The position numbers and the translations under genes were made by a program. A stretch of 64,000 nt of DNA, taken from assembly GCA_002733765.1 (NCBI GenBank), contig NVWU01000016.1, positions 40,592 to 104,591 of the forward strand, read 5' to 3'. Source of the DNA: Colwellia sp. (lineage in GTDB: Bacteria; Pseudomonadota; Gammaproteobacteria; Enterobacterales; Alteromonadaceae). Under the pieces are notes generated by a model. That model did not search any database, had not been told where the DNA came from, and saw nothing but the letters and a program-made list of their open reading frames with translations. Position 1 is the first letter of the stretch, and each line of letters opens with the position of its first letter. Shown here one piece after another: positions 19,490 to 29,988 of this stretch.

Positions 19490-20614
19490 ATGCGTTCTGT
19501 ATTCCGAGAAGATCATGAGTTGTTTAGAGAAATGGCACGTCGCTTTATAGAAAAAGAGATTACTCCTAATCTACATGAATGGGAAAAGCAAGGTATTGTG
19601 CCTAAAGAGCTTTGGTTAAAAGCTGGTGAGATTGGCTTGTTGTGTTCCTGTGTGCCTGAAGAGTTTGGTGGCGCTGGCGGTGACTATGGTCATTCCGCTG
19701 TTATGGTTGAAGAACTGGCGCGGGCAAATGCAACCGCTATTGGCTTTACTACTCACTCAGAAATCGTGACAAATTACTTGGTTGCGTACGGCAACGAGGA
19801 ACAAAAAAACAAGTGGCTTGCTAAGATGGTTACCGGCGAAGTGATTGGTGTGATTGCCATGAGTGAACCGGGTGTAGGCAGTGATTTACGTTCTATGCGC
19901 ATGACGGCACGCCGAGAAGGCGATGAATACGTGATTTCCGGTCAAAAAACCTTTATTACCAATGGTGGCAATGCCGATTTAGTGGTGGCGGCTTGTAAGC
20001 TTGATCCTAACTCGCGTGACCTAACGTTAATCTGCATTGAGACGGATCGCAAAGGTTTCACCAAAGGACGTTTGTTGGATAAAATTGGTTTAAAAGGGCA
20101 GGATACTTCAGAACTGTTTTTTGACGATGTTCGGGTACCTGTAACTAATCGCTTAGGCGAAGAGAATGAGGGCTTTAAATACCTCTTCCATCAGCTTGCT
20201 TGGGAACGCCTAATTATTGCTATACGTGCAGCTCAGTGTATTGAAACATTACTTGAAGAAACAATAGAATACACGCGCGATCGTCGGGCGTTTGGTAAAG
20301 CTATTTTTGATTACCAAAATACTCGCTTTAAACTTGCCGAAGTGAAGGCCAAAGCCACTATGTTGCGTGCTTTTGTTGATAGTTGCTTAGTTAAAGTGTT
20401 AACAAATGACCTTTCCGCGGAAGAAGCGGCAATGGCTAAACTTGTGGGTTCTGAATTGCAGGGGCAAATGTTAGATGAATTGTTGCAGTTACATGGGGGG
20501 TATGGTTTTATGACCGAATATAAAATAAGCCGAGCGTGGGTAGATGCGCGTGTTGCGCGTATTTACGGAGGCACTTCCGAAATTATGAAAGAAATTATCG
20601 CCCGTTCACTATAA
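19490..20614 (+). CDS. Acyl-CoA dehydrogenase
   Basis: VIAMSEPGVGSDLRSMRMTA, LHGGYGFMTEYKISRAWVDARVARIYGGTSEIMKEIIARSL. Confidence 0.95.
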   Translation: MRSVFREDHELFREMARRFIEKEITPNLHEWEKQGIVPKELWLKAGEIGLLCSCVPEEFGGAGGDYGHSAVMVEELARANATAIGFTTHSEIVTNYLVAYGNEEQKNKWLAKMVTGEVIGVIAMSEPGVGSDLRSMRMTARREGDEYVISGQKTFITNGGNADLVVAACKLDPNSRDLTLICIETDRKGFTKGRLLDKIGLKGQDTSELFFDDVRVPVTNRLGEENEGFKYLFHQLAWERLIIAIRAAQCIETLLEETIEYTRDRRAFGKAIFDYQNTRFKLAEVKAKATMLRAFVDSCLVKVLTNDLSAEEAAMAKLVGSELQGQMLDELLQLHGGYGFMTEYKISRAWVDARVARIYGGTSEIMKEIIARSL

Positions 20615-20710
20615 TGGTGGATACTGTCCTAACCTTACATTGTGAACTAAGACACCTGTTTCCTTACTAGCGAGTATAGATACAGCGCCAATACATGGCG
20701 ATTTGAACAC

Positions 20711-20739
20711 ATGCCTTTCACCTAATAGATGAAAGGCAT
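20711..20739. terminator. Bidirectional terminator-like hairpin between convergent genes
   Basis: ATGCCTTTCA/TGAAAGGCAT perfect 10-bp arms. Confidence 0.6.
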
Positions 20740-20750
20740 TCTAAATACGT

Positions 20751-21659
20751 TTAACTACCGCAAATCTGAATCAACAATTCTCGCATAGCTTGTGCTGGTT
20801 CGCTCAGAACTACATCTTTTTTCCAAATAATCCCCACTTGCATATCAGGCACCTGATTTTCTATCGGTCGTGATTCAATCTTCTTTCCTTCAAGTGACCA
20901 GGGTCTGTAAACCATATCAGATAAGATAGTAACACCAAAACTGTGGGCAATTAACCCCCGTAAGCCTTCCATAGAACTGGTTTTTAAGCCAATATTTAGG
21001 GTTTCTCCACATGACTCCCAATAGCGCCTTGTTGATTCTTCACCTTCATCCTCGGTAATTTGTATGTAAGGATACTGGCTGACGTCTCGCAGCGATACTC
21101 GATCTTGTTTTAGTAGCGGATGATTGGCACAAACCCAAAGTTGGCGGCGAGAGCGTATAAGAATATGGTGCGAGAAAGGCTGTAAATTATCAGTATTAGA
21201 AATAATCACAATGCCTAATTCTGTTGAACCATCTAGTACTGCTTTCTCTATGGCTGAGCGGTTCATATCACGCAGATCTATTTCGACATTGGGGTAATTC
21301 GCTCGAAATCTTGCGAGTAAATTGGGTAAAAAATATCCTAACACAGTATATGACGCTAAAACTTTAACAGAACCTTTAAGAGTGTGCGTATTAAATCGTG
21401 GTTCGCGTAAGGCATCTTCAAGAGAATCTAACATTTCTTTAGCACGTAAATAGAAACGATGCCCTTCGGGCGTTAAGGTCACACCTTGTTGTTGACGTTC
21501 AAAGAGGCGCACTTTCATTAGTTTTTCAAGTGACTTTATCGCTGATGTAATAGCCGATTGAGAAACATATGTGCTGCGAGCTGCTTTGGAAAGTTGCCCA
21601 GTTTCAGCGGTGGCAATAAAATATCTAAGCTGTTTTAGAGAAACACTTCTAATGTCCAT
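20751..21659 (-). CDS. LysR family transcriptional regulator
   Basis: SLKQLRYFIATAETGQLSKAARSTYVSQSAITSAIKSLEKLMKVRLFERQQQGVTLTPEG. Confidence 0.93.
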   Translation of the reverse strand: MDIRSVSLKQLRYFIATAETGQLSKAARSTYVSQSAITSAIKSLEKLMKVRLFERQQQGVTLTPEGHRFYLRAKEMLDSLEDALREPRFNTHTLKGSVKVLASYTVLGYFLPNLLARFRANYPNVEIDLRDMNRSAIEKAVLDGSTELGIVIISNTDNLQPFSHHILIRSRRQLWVCANHPLLKQDRVSLRDVSQYPYIQITEDEGEESTRRYWESCGETLNIGLKTSSMEGLRGLIAHSFGVTILSDMVYRPWSLEGKKIESRPIENQVPDMQVGIIWKKDVVLSEPAQAMRELLIQICGS

Positions 21660-21772
21660 TATCTGTTTATTTAATACCTGTATGCACTTTTTGTGATTTT
21701 ACATTATTTGAATACTTTTGCATAATATGTTTAACTTATTTTGATGTGTTAGAATATAAACAGGAAATAAAA

Positions 21773-24700
21773 ATGGGCTCATTGGATCAACTTAGTCTTA
21801 AAAATGGTTTGCGCGACGTAAAGCTGGAAGATAAATATTCTCTCAGTAAAGGGCAGATATATGCCAGTGGTACGCAAGCATTAGTGCGACTGCCTTTAAT
21901 GCAGAAAGAGCGTGACCGACGAGCGGGTCTTAATACGGCAGGTTATGTGTCGGGTTATCGAGGCTCTCCTTTGGGTGGCGTAGATTTAGCGCTCTGGAGT
22001 GCAAAGAAACAGCTGGCTGAACATGAAATTACCTTTCAACCAGGTTTAAATGAAGATTTAGCTGCAACGGCCGTTTGGGGGACACAACAGGTTAATTTGC
22101 GTGATAATGCAAAATATGACGGTGTGTTTGGCATGTGGTATGGCAAAGGCCCTGGTGTTGATCGTTCGGCCGATGTGCTTAAACATGCCAACTCGGCAGG
22201 TACTTCAGTTAACGGTGGGGTGCTGTTGCTCGCCGGTGACGACCATGCTGCTAAATCATCTTCGGTGGCGCATCAGTCTGAGCATATTTTGATTGCGTGC
22301 GGTATCCCCGTCTTTTATCCCTCAAATGTTCAAGAGTATCTCGATTATGGTATGCATGGCTGGGCTATGAGCCGCTATTCTGGTCTTTGGGTTGGCATGA
22401 AATGTGTGACAGATATTGTTGAGTCTTCAGCATCTATAGACGTGGATCCTGATCGGTTGGAAATAGTGATACCTAAAGATTTTCCTATGCCCGAAGGTGG
22501 CTTAAATATACGCTGGCCAGATCCACCTTTGGATCAGGAAGCACGTATGTTGAACCATAAATGGTATGCTGCACTTGAATACATCCGCGCCAATAAAATA
22601 AATCGCATTATGCTTGATTCACCGAAAGCGCGTTTCGGCATTATGGCGGCTGGAAAAGCCTATTTAGACGTACGTCAGGCACTAACCGATCTTGGTTTGG
22701 ATGATGACACCTGTATTGAACTAGGCATTCGTATCTTAAAGGTTGGCTGTGTTTGGCCTTTGGAATCGCGTGATGCAAGGGAGTTTGCGACTGGTTTAGA
22801 AGAAATATTAGTAGTCGAAGAAAAACGCCAAATTCTTGAATACGCGCTGAAAGAAGAATTGTATAACTGGCGTGATGATGTGCGCCCAAGCATCTATGGT
22901 AAGTTTGATGAGCGAGATAACTCTGGGGGAGAATGGTCTCAACCACGAGGCCAATGGTTATTACCAGCACGCTATGAACTTTCACCCGCACTAATTTCAA
23001 AAGCGATTGCTACTCGCCTTGATCGCCTCGGATTACCACCGGAAATTCGTCAGCGGGTCATTAATCGGATAGCGATTATCGATGCAAAAGAACGTGAAGC
23101 TAATCAACCACGCTTAGCGGTTGAACGTAAACCTTGGTTCTGTTCTGGTTGTCCGCATAATATCTCAACTCGAGTGCCTGAAGGCTCTCGTGCGTTAGCT
23201 GGTATTGGTTGTCATTACATGGCCATGTGGATGGATCGTAACACGGAAACCTTTACGCAAATGGGCGGTGAGGGTGTAAGCTGGCTAGGACAAATGAATT
23301 TTTCGGGTGATAAACACGTGTTTGTCAATTTAGGGGATGGTACCTATTTCCATTCTGGGTTGTTGGCTATCAGGGCTGCAATAGCTGCCTCCGCTAATAT
23401 TACTTACAAGATTTTATTCAATGATGCCGTTGCCATGACCGGTGGTCAGCCTGTGGATGGAGTGCTCACAGTACCCAAAATATCTCATCAAGTGATAGCA
23501 GAAGGTGCAACTGAAGTATTAATTGTGAGTGATGAGCCGGAAAAGTATGATAGCCGTGCAGAACTGCCTGCTAATGTACAAGTTTATCATCGCGATGAAC
23601 TTGAAAAGCTGCAAATACGCCTACGTGATCAGACGGGTGTTTCTATTATTATTTATGATCAAACTTGCGCTACTGAAAAAAGGCGTCGTCGTAAACGCGG
23701 CTTAATGCCAGACCCAGCACGCCGTGCTTTTATTAATCCGGCTGTGTGTGAAGGTTGTGGCGATTGTACTAAGGCGTCGGGTTGTGTTTCGATCGAGCCA
23801 TTGGCAACTGATTTGGGTACTAAACGACAAATTAATCAAAATAGCTGTAACAAAGATTTTTCATGCTTAAAAGGCTTTTGTCCAAGCTTTGTGACTGCAG
23901 AAGGAGCGCAACTGCGAGCACCTGAAACTGATGATAATTCTGGCTTGCCTAACACCATACCTATGCCAACACTACCTACTTTAGACAAAACCTATGGTGT
24001 AGTGGTCGCGGGGATTGGGGGGACTGGGGTGGTAACAATTGGCGCTTTAATGGGTATGGCGGCGCATCTTGAAAGCAAAGGCGTGACGGTGCTCGATCAA
24101 ACTGGATTGGCACAAAAAGGCGGCGCGGTGATGAGTCATATCCAAATAGCGACCTCTCCTGAAAAAATTCATGCGACCCGTATTCCAACGGCGTCCGCCG
24201 TTGTATTAATTGGTTGTGACGAAATAGTAGCCGCTTCGAGTGATGTATTGTCAAAATTTCGTCAGGGTTTGTCTTACGCTGTGATCAACACGGCACAAAC
24301 GCCGGCGGCTGAGTTTTTAACTGATTCCAACTGGAAATTTCCGAAAGCCGTAGCGGAAAGTAATATCAATGATGCCTTCGGTATTCAATGTGACTACTTT
24401 GACGCAACAGCGCTTTCGTTGCGCACTATGGGTGACAGTATTTATGCTAATCCCTTGTTACTTGGATATGCTTGGCAGAAAGGCTGGATACCGCTGTCAC
24501 ATGACGCGTTAACTAAGGCAATAGAATTGAATGGTGTCACCATCAGCAAAAATTTAGAGGCATTTGAATGGGGCCGTGTAGCTGCTTTTGATAGCAGTTT
24601 ATTACCTCAAACTGATCCTGATAATCGCGTTGTTGTGGTAACAATGCCAGAAACACTTGATTCACTCATTGAAAAAGGAGTAGCTAAGCTAAGCGAATAT

Positions 24701-25321
24701 CAAAGTCCGGCGTATGCCAAGCGCTATCAGCAAGCACTTGAAAAAATTCGTGTCGTTGAAAAACAATTGAAACCCAGTGGCAGTCTTAAGCTAAGCAAAG
24801 CTATTGCGCGAAACCTCGCTAAGTTGATGACTTACAAAGATGAATATGAAGTGGCACGTTTACACTCTTCAGAAACCTTTAAAAATCAATTGCGTAAGCA
24901 GTTTGCAGGCGAGCCAGGCAAAGATTATAAACTTAATTTTCATATGGCACCGCCAATAATTTCAAAACGTGATGTACATGGCCATTTAGTTAAACGACGT
25001 TTTGGATCTTGGATGGGTGGGGCATTTCGTTTATTACGCCATTGTAAAATTTTGCGAAATACGTGGTTCGACCCTTTTGGTAAAACCCAAGAACGTCAAC
25101 AGGAACGTCAATTAATTGGGGACTACTTTGATTTAATTGATACTTTTTGTCAAAGCTTAACAGAAACCAATTTACTGGCGGCAATCGCCTTAGCAGAATT
25201 ACCTGACATGATCCGCGGTTATGGTCATGTTAAAGAGCAAAATATGGATTTAGCTGCGGCTAAAAAGGATGATCTAATGGCGCAATATGAAGGGCGTACA
25301 CTTGAGCGATTAGCCAAATAA
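21773..25321 (+). CDS. Indolepyruvate ferredoxin oxidoreductase-like fusion protein (IorAB-like)
   Basis: ThDP region WFCSGCPHNISTRVPEGS, MGGEGVSWLGQ, LGDGTYFHSG; Fe-S region CEGCGDCTKASGC; gamma domain GIGGTGVVTIGALMGMA; ATG 21773 after AGGAAA. Confidence 0.92.
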   Translation: MGSLDQLSLKNGLRDVKLEDKYSLSKGQIYASGTQALVRLPLMQKERDRRAGLNTAGYVSGYRGSPLGGVDLALWSAKKQLAEHEITFQPGLNEDLAATAVWGTQQVNLRDNAKYDGVFGMWYGKGPGVDRSADVLKHANSAGTSVNGGVLLLAGDDHAAKSSSVAHQSEHILIACGIPVFYPSNVQEYLDYGMHGWAMSRYSGLWVGMKCVTDIVESSASIDVDPDRLEIVIPKDFPMPEGGLNIRWPDPPLDQEARMLNHKWYAALEYIRANKINRIMLDSPKARFGIMAAGKAYLDVRQALTDLGLDDDTCIELGIRILKVGCVWPLESRDAREFATGLEEILVVEEKRQILEYALKEELYNWRDDVRPSIYGKFDERDNSGGEWSQPRGQWLLPARYELSPALISKAIATRLDRLGLPPEIRQRVINRIAIIDAKEREANQPRLAVERKPWFCSGCPHNISTRVPEGSRALAGIGCHYMAMWMDRNTETFTQMGGEGVSWLGQMNFSGDKHVFVNLGDGTYFHSGLLAIRAAIAASANITYKILFNDAVAMTGGQPVDGVLTVPKISHQVIAEGATEVLIVSDEPEKYDSRAELPANVQVYHRDELEKLQIRLRDQTGVSIIIYDQTCATEKRRRRKRGLMPDPARRAFINPAVCEGCGDCTKASGCVSIEPLATDLGTKRQINQNSCNKDFSCLKGFCPSFVTAEGAQLRAPETDDNSGLPNTIPMPTLPTLDKTYGVVVAGIGGTGVVTIGALMGMAAHLESKGVTVLDQTGLAQKGGAVMSHIQIATSPEKIHATRIPTASAVVLIGCDEIVAASSDVLSKFRQGLSYAVINTAQTPAAEFLTDSNWKFPKAVAESNINDAFGIQCDYFDATALSLRTMGDSIYANPLLLGYAWQKGWIPLSHDALTKAIELNGVTISKNLEAFEWGRVAAFDSSLLPQTDPDNRVVVVTMPETLDSLIEKGVAKLSEYQSPAYAKRYQQALEKIRVVEKQLKPSGSLKLSKAIARNLAKLMTYKDEYEVARLHSSETFKNQLRKQFAGEPGKDYKLNFHMAPPIISKRDVHGHLVKRRFGSWMGGAFRLLRHCKILRNTWFDPFGKTQERQQERQLIGDYFDLIDTFCQSLTETNLLAAIALAELPDMIRGYGHVKEQNMDLAAAKKDDLMAQYEGRTLERLAK

Positions 25322-25360
25322 GAAAACGATAGTTGGTAAAGTTTAATTTTCTAAACAAGG

Positions 25361-25412
25361 CTCTACCTAGGTCGTGATTATGTGGTAAATGATAGTCACG
25401 ACCTAGGTAGAG
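25361..25412. repeat. 17-bp perfect inverted repeat (intergenic)
   Basis: CTCTACCTAGGTCGTGA (25361-25377) / TCACGACCTAGGTAGAG (25396-25412). Confidence 0.9.
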
Positions 25413-25445
25413 GAAATCTAAATTAAAATAAAAGAAACTGAAACG

Positions 25446-26195
25446 ATGAAAATTCTTGTTCCTGTAAAGCGAGTAATTGATTACAACATTAAAGTCTGTA
25501 TTAAAAAAGACGGCTCGGATGTAGATCTTAACAACACAAAAATGAGCATCAATCCCTTTGATGAAATCGCAATTGAAGAGGCGATGCGTTTAAAAGAAGC
25601 GGGCATCGCGACTGAAGTTATTGCAATGAGTTGTGGCACATTGGCTTCAACGGACGTATTGCGCACGGCCTTGGCACTCGGTGCTGATCGCAGTATTTTA
25701 GTTGAACTCGAGCATAATCCCGAACCATTGGCTGTGGCTAAGTTGATTAAAGTGGTTTGTGACAAAGAGCAAGCTACGCTTATAATTTGTGGTAAACAAG
25801 CTATTGACGACGATTCTAACCAAACAGGGCAGATGGTCGCTGCTTTACTGGGTTGGTCTCAGGCAACTTTTGCTTCAGAAGTTAAAATAGATGGCGATAG
25901 TGCGCTGGTGACCAGAGAAGTTGATGGCGGACTAGAAACCCTCAAGGTATTATTACCCGCTGTTATTACGACTGATTTACGCTTAAATGAACCGCGCTAT
26001 GCCACTTTACCCAATATCATGAAAGCCAAACGCAAACCATTGGATACGTTTTCTGCAGCCGATTTGGGGGTTGATGTTAGCCCACGATTAACGCTACTTA
26101 AAGTGTTGGAACCTACAAAAAGAACTGCTGGCGTGATGCTAGAAAATGTTGACGCCCTTATTGGAAAATTAAAAACTGAAGCTAAGGTAATTTAA
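25446..26195 (+). CDS. etfB: Electron transfer flavoprotein subunit beta
   Basis: [17 protein letters not shown]...[19 protein letters not shown]. Confidence 0.95.
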   Translation: MKILVPVKRVIDYNIKVCIKKDGSDVDLNNTKMSINPFDEIAIEEAMRLKEAGIATEVIAMSCGTLASTDVLRTALALGADRSILVELEHNPEPLAVAKLIKVVCDKEQATLIICGKQAIDDDSNQTGQMVAALLGWSQATFASEVKIDGDSALVTREVDGGLETLKVLLPAVITTDLRLNEPRYATLPNIMKAKRKPLDTFSAADLGVDVSPRLTLLKVLEPTKRTAGVMLENVDALIGKLKTEAKVI

Positions 26196-26196
26196 A

Positions 26197-27129
26197 ATGA
26201 CCGTACTAGTAATCGCAGAACATGATAATAAAGTGCTTAAATCATCAACCCTAAACTGTTTAGCTGCAGCTGGTGAATTGAATGCTGAGATACATCTCTT
26301 GGTAGCGGGGCATCAAGTATCGAGCGTTATAGAGGCCGCAAAAATCGTATCAAATGTGGCAAAAGTGTTAGTTGCGGACGCCGAACAATATGTATTTCAT
26401 ACCGCTGAAAATATTGCAGAGTTGGTGACAAGTATAGCCAGCACTTATAGCCATATTCTGGTGAGTGCCACGACCTTTGGTAAAAACATGTTACCTAGAG
26501 TCGCAGCTTTGCTTGATATGAGCCAAATTTCTGAAATTGTTTCAGTGGAGTCTGAAGACACCTTTATACGACCTATATATGCAGGCAATGCGCTTGCCAT
26601 GATACAAAGCAGTGATGCAATTAAATTCATTACCGTACGTGCTACCGCTTTTGATGCGGTTTTAGACTCAGGAGGCAATGCCGAAGTGGAAATGCTAAGT
26701 GCAACTGCTGATACCCTGTTGAGTGAAGTGATTGGTCGTGAAATTTCTGCTGGTGACCGGCCTGAGTTGACCGCTGCCGCTGTGATTGTTTCGGGCGGTC
26801 GAGGGTTAGGCAGTGAAAAAAAATATTATCAATTACTAGAGCCTTTAGCTGACAAACTAAGTGCTGCCTTAGGCGCGAGTCGTGCTGCTGTTGACGCAGG
26901 TTTTGCACCCAATGACTACCAAGTTGGTCAGACCGGGAAAATTGTCGCACCTGATCTATATTTTGCCATTGGTATATCGGGTGCTATTCAGCACCTTGCC
27001 GGCATGCAGAGCTCTAAAGTGATTGTCGCGATTAATAAGGACGAAGATGCCCCTATTTTTCAAATGGCTGATTATGGTCTAGTGGGTGATCTATTTGACA
27101 TTGTTCCAGAGTTAGTCGCTAAGCTTTAA
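26197..27129 (+). CDS. etfA: Electron transfer flavoprotein subunit alpha
   Basis: IVSGGRGLGSEKKYYQLLEPLADKL, GQTGKIVAPDLYFAIGISGAIQHLAGM. Confidence 0.96.
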   Translation: MTVLVIAEHDNKVLKSSTLNCLAAAGELNAEIHLLVAGHQVSSVIEAAKIVSNVAKVLVADAEQYVFHTAENIAELVTSIASTYSHILVSATTFGKNMLPRVAALLDMSQISEIVSVESEDTFIRPIYAGNALAMIQSSDAIKFITVRATAFDAVLDSGGNAEVEMLSATADTLLSEVIGREISAGDRPELTAAAVIVSGGRGLGSEKKYYQLLEPLADKLSAALGASRAAVDAGFAPNDYQVGQTGKIVAPDLYFAIGISGAIQHLAGMQSSKVIVAINKDEDAPIFQMADYGLVGDLFDIVPELVAKL

Positions 27130-27146
27130 GTCCCGCAATTTATTTT

Positions 27147-27183
27147 AAATGCACTTATTGCCTTAGCGGCAATAAGTGCATTT
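27147..27183. terminator. Bidirectional terminator between convergent etfA and MFS gene
   Basis: Perfect 16-bp stem AAATGCACTTATTGCC-TTAGC-GGCAATAAGTGCATTT. Confidence 0.88.
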
Positions 27184-27212
27184 CATTGTGTTGTAAGTGA
27201 ACGCTAGTTTAT

Positions 27213-28784
27213 CTATAAAACAGCCACAAACCGTTGTATGTCGCCTTCTGGTGAGTATTGAAATAGCTTAAGTTTTAAGGCGCCGACTTTATCCGCTTGT
27301 GTGGCTCGTTCACGTTGTCTTAAATATTCTGCCCAAGATGTCACTATAAAACGTTCGGTATAGTGGTCTGGTTGACTTAAATCACGATATACACGCCACT
27401 TGAGTGCACCATTACGTCGTCTTATAGTGCCTACGTTACGTGCTATTTCCAAAAAACCTTCTTTTTCTGATTCGCTGACTCGATAGTCTATTTCCACGGC
27501 TACAGGTCCATCATCCATTGCTATTTCTAGCATGACAGGCTGAAAATTAGGCGTCTTGACTGAACTGAAATCGGCCTCAGAGCCTAAATTCAAGGGATGG
27601 TTTCCCGCAATAACAACGCCGATTATTAAACAGACTCCAGCAATAATAAAGGTATAGCTAAGCGATAAATTATCGGCAACCAATCCCCAAATTATCGCAC
27701 CTAAGGCCATAGCGCCCATGATAACTAGTAACTGAATAGATGCGACGCGCGCACGCACCCATGCAGCCGCTGTAGATTGAATAACTGTGCCAGCGGAGGT
27801 GTTGACGCCTACCCAGCAGGCACCGGCCACAACGAGCAAACAACAGACCGCAGTTGTATTGTGAATAAAAGGAATGATCATCATAACCGCGGCATATAGC
27901 AAACTAGAGAGCACAAGTAGTTTTCTAATAGGAACACGGTTTAATAGATTAGGTAACTGCGTGGCAGAAATAATGGCGCCAACGCCTAGGCAGCCAAGCA
28001 ACAAACCGTAGCCATTCGCATCAAGTTTGAGTTGTTCTTTGGCAATTAGGGGCAGTAAGGCCCATAGCACACAACCGGTAAGATCAAACAGAAAAACATA
28101 ATGTAAAGCCATGCGTTGTTGTTGACTGTGCCGCATGTATTGCAAGCCATTCATCATGCCTGTCCACAGCCGTTCTGGTGGTAAAAGGCCTTCTTTTTTG
28201 ACTGGTTTAAGCTTGGTGAGTAATAATAAAACCAATATAAAGCAGAGCGATACAATGGAAAAAAGCATAGTTACACCAAAAAATGCAATACAAATGCCGG
28301 CTAGCGCGGGACCTATCACTCGGCCAATATTAGGGGAAATGGAGCTTAGTGCGAAGGCCGCTGACAATTGACCAGCAGGGGCTAATTGAATGGTCGATGA
28401 TAACCAAGCGGCCATACTCAATGCATTGAAGGAGCCTAGCGCAAAGGTTAATAGTAATAATGGCCAAGCAGTTAGATAATCGAAAGCCGCAAATAGCAAG
28501 AGCAAAATACAGACACTAAAAGAACCTACTTGTGTCATGATAAGTAAACGTTTCTTGTCAAATAAATCGGCAAACACGCCGCTAGGCAAGCCGAGTAAAA
28601 AACAGGGCAAAGCCATTGCTGTTTGTACCAAAGAAACCATTAATCTGGATGATGATAATTCGGTCATCATCCAAGCTGCGCCACTGTTTTGCATCCAAAT
28701 GGCCAACTGAACCAGCAGTGCAGCTGTCCAAACAACACGAAATGGCGGGTGTTTTAAGGGACCAATTGCTGATGTCTTGATCAT
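27213..28784 (-). CDS. MFS transporter (MFS_3/EntS-like) with C-terminal ABM-like domain
   Basis: PLKHPPFRVVWTAALLVQLAIWMQNSGAAWMMTEL; GVFADLFDKKRLL; soluble C-terminus. Confidence 0.88.
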   Translation of the reverse strand: MIKTSAIGPLKHPPFRVVWTAALLVQLAIWMQNSGAAWMMTELSSSRLMVSLVQTAMALPCFLLGLPSGVFADLFDKKRLLIMTQVGSFSVCILLLLFAAFDYLTAWPLLLLTFALGSFNALSMAAWLSSTIQLAPAGQLSAAFALSSISPNIGRVIGPALAGICIAFFGVTMLFSIVSLCFILVLLLLTKLKPVKKEGLLPPERLWTGMMNGLQYMRHSQQQRMALHYVFLFDLTGCVLWALLPLIAKEQLKLDANGYGLLLGCLGVGAIISATQLPNLLNRVPIRKLLVLSSLLYAAVMMIIPFIHNTTAVCCLLVVAGACWVGVNTSAGTVIQSTAAAWVRARVASIQLLVIMGAMALGAIIWGLVADNLSLSYTFIIAGVCLIIGVVIAGNHPLNLGSEADFSSVKTPNFQPVMLEIAMDDGPVAVEIDYRVSESEKEGFLEIARNVGTIRRRNGALKWRVYRDLSQPDHYTERFIVTSWAEYLRQRERATQADKVGALKLKLFQYSPEGDIQRFVAVL

Positions 28785-28851
28785 ATCCAGACGTCAGTGA
28801 TAAGCATTATTTGAAATGTGACTTCCCTAATATTACCGACTGCAATAGTCA

Positions 28852-29892
28852 TCATGTGTACTCACCAGACTTATTACAATGTAGTACATAAGCAATTCGA
28901 GAGAACATGAGTTTATAATTACGTCCTTTTTCAGATTCAAAGCAGGGGTCGCCATTACTACTGAATGCTCGGGCTATTTCATCCCAGTCAGTAGGTAACA
29001 GATGTTTAATTGCACCTGGAATAAGTTCAGCTTCTTCTAAAGTAATGTGGCGAAGTTCGTAAAATGCCGCTTGTTCGATAATTGTAGCTAACTCTTCCTC
29101 AACTTCCTTAGGAGAGTTGCTGTAGCGTATTACTACTTTTAGTAGGGACTTTAAATGCCCCTCTTCGGCAGCATGATGACGTTGTAAGGCGTTTATCATT
29201 TCATCAAATTTATTTGTACGTTTTTTGATAGCAGGAAATAGATAAGCGTCTTCCTTCGGGTGATGAAATTTTGCAGGAAATTCACCTAAATAAACTAGTA
29301 TTGTTCGGAGTAAATCAGTATCAATAATCAGACCATCACGCAAATTTTGTGCATAGGCACGCAGGGCATAACAGATGACACCAATGGCGCGATGTTCGTC
29401 TTTAATAATGGAGGTTACTTTACTTCGTGAGGGGTAGGGGTCATTTTTTTCATTAGAGGAAACTAATACGGGTATCGAACTTGCAGCTAACACCTTGAGC
29501 GTCACAGAACCTATGGTTGTGCCAGCAAAACGTTGTCCACGACTACCCATCATAATTAAATCACAACCTAGTTCGGTGGCCGTTTTTAGTATTGCTTCGT
29601 GACGGTGTGATTGGGAGCGGACACAACATTGAAAGTCAATCTGGTGGATTACGGCGGCCACCTGTACTTTAGCTAGAATTTCGCTGGCTTGTCCTAAATA
29701 CTCAAATTCATACTGTTCAGGTAGTAATAACTGCACCAATGAAGCATCACTGGTCAAAGAAGACGTTGAGTTTGTATTAACATAGAGGAAGGTTATCCGT
29801 GCACCTAATTGTTTGGCAAAATCAATTGCTCTGGATGTTGTTCTAGTTGATAGCTCTGAGCCATCGGTGGGAACAAGAATATGACGATACAT
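28852..29892 (-). CDS. Universal stress protein domain fused to a hemerythrin HHE domain
   Basis: USP: MYRHILVPTDGSELS...LIMMGSRGQRFAGTTIGSVTLKVLAASSIPVLV; HHE: IKDEHRAIG...HHPKEDAYLFPAI...HHAAEEGH...ELRHITLEEAELIPGA. Confidence 0.85.
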   Translation of the reverse strand: MYRHILVPTDGSELSTRTTSRAIDFAKQLGARITFLYVNTNSTSSLTSDASLVQLLLPEQYEFEYLGQASEILAKVQVAAVIHQIDFQCCVRSQSHRHEAILKTATELGCDLIMMGSRGQRFAGTTIGSVTLKVLAASSIPVLVSSNEKNDPYPSRSKVTSIIKDEHRAIGVICYALRAYAQNLRDGLIIDTDLLRTILVYLGEFPAKFHHPKEDAYLFPAIKKRTNKFDEMINALQRHHAAEEGHLKSLLKVVIRYSNSPKEVEEELATIIEQAAFYELRHITLEEAELIPGAIKHLLPTDWDEIARAFSSNGDPCFESEKGRNYKLMFSRIAYVLHCNKSGEYT

Positions 29893-29988
29893 AAGGAATA
29901 CCTAACTCAAAAGTGTTATAAAATAAACAGCCTAATAAAAATATCAAACTATTTAGCCCTAGTTTTTTTTTAATTAACCTATTAAATG

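Noticed and set aside
22641-23000. 119-aa antisense ORF inside the IOR gene
   Set aside because: Opposite well-conserved coding sequence, no RBS or domain evidence.
25361-25412. Rho-independent terminator
   Set aside because: 18-nt loop and no T-run after either arm.
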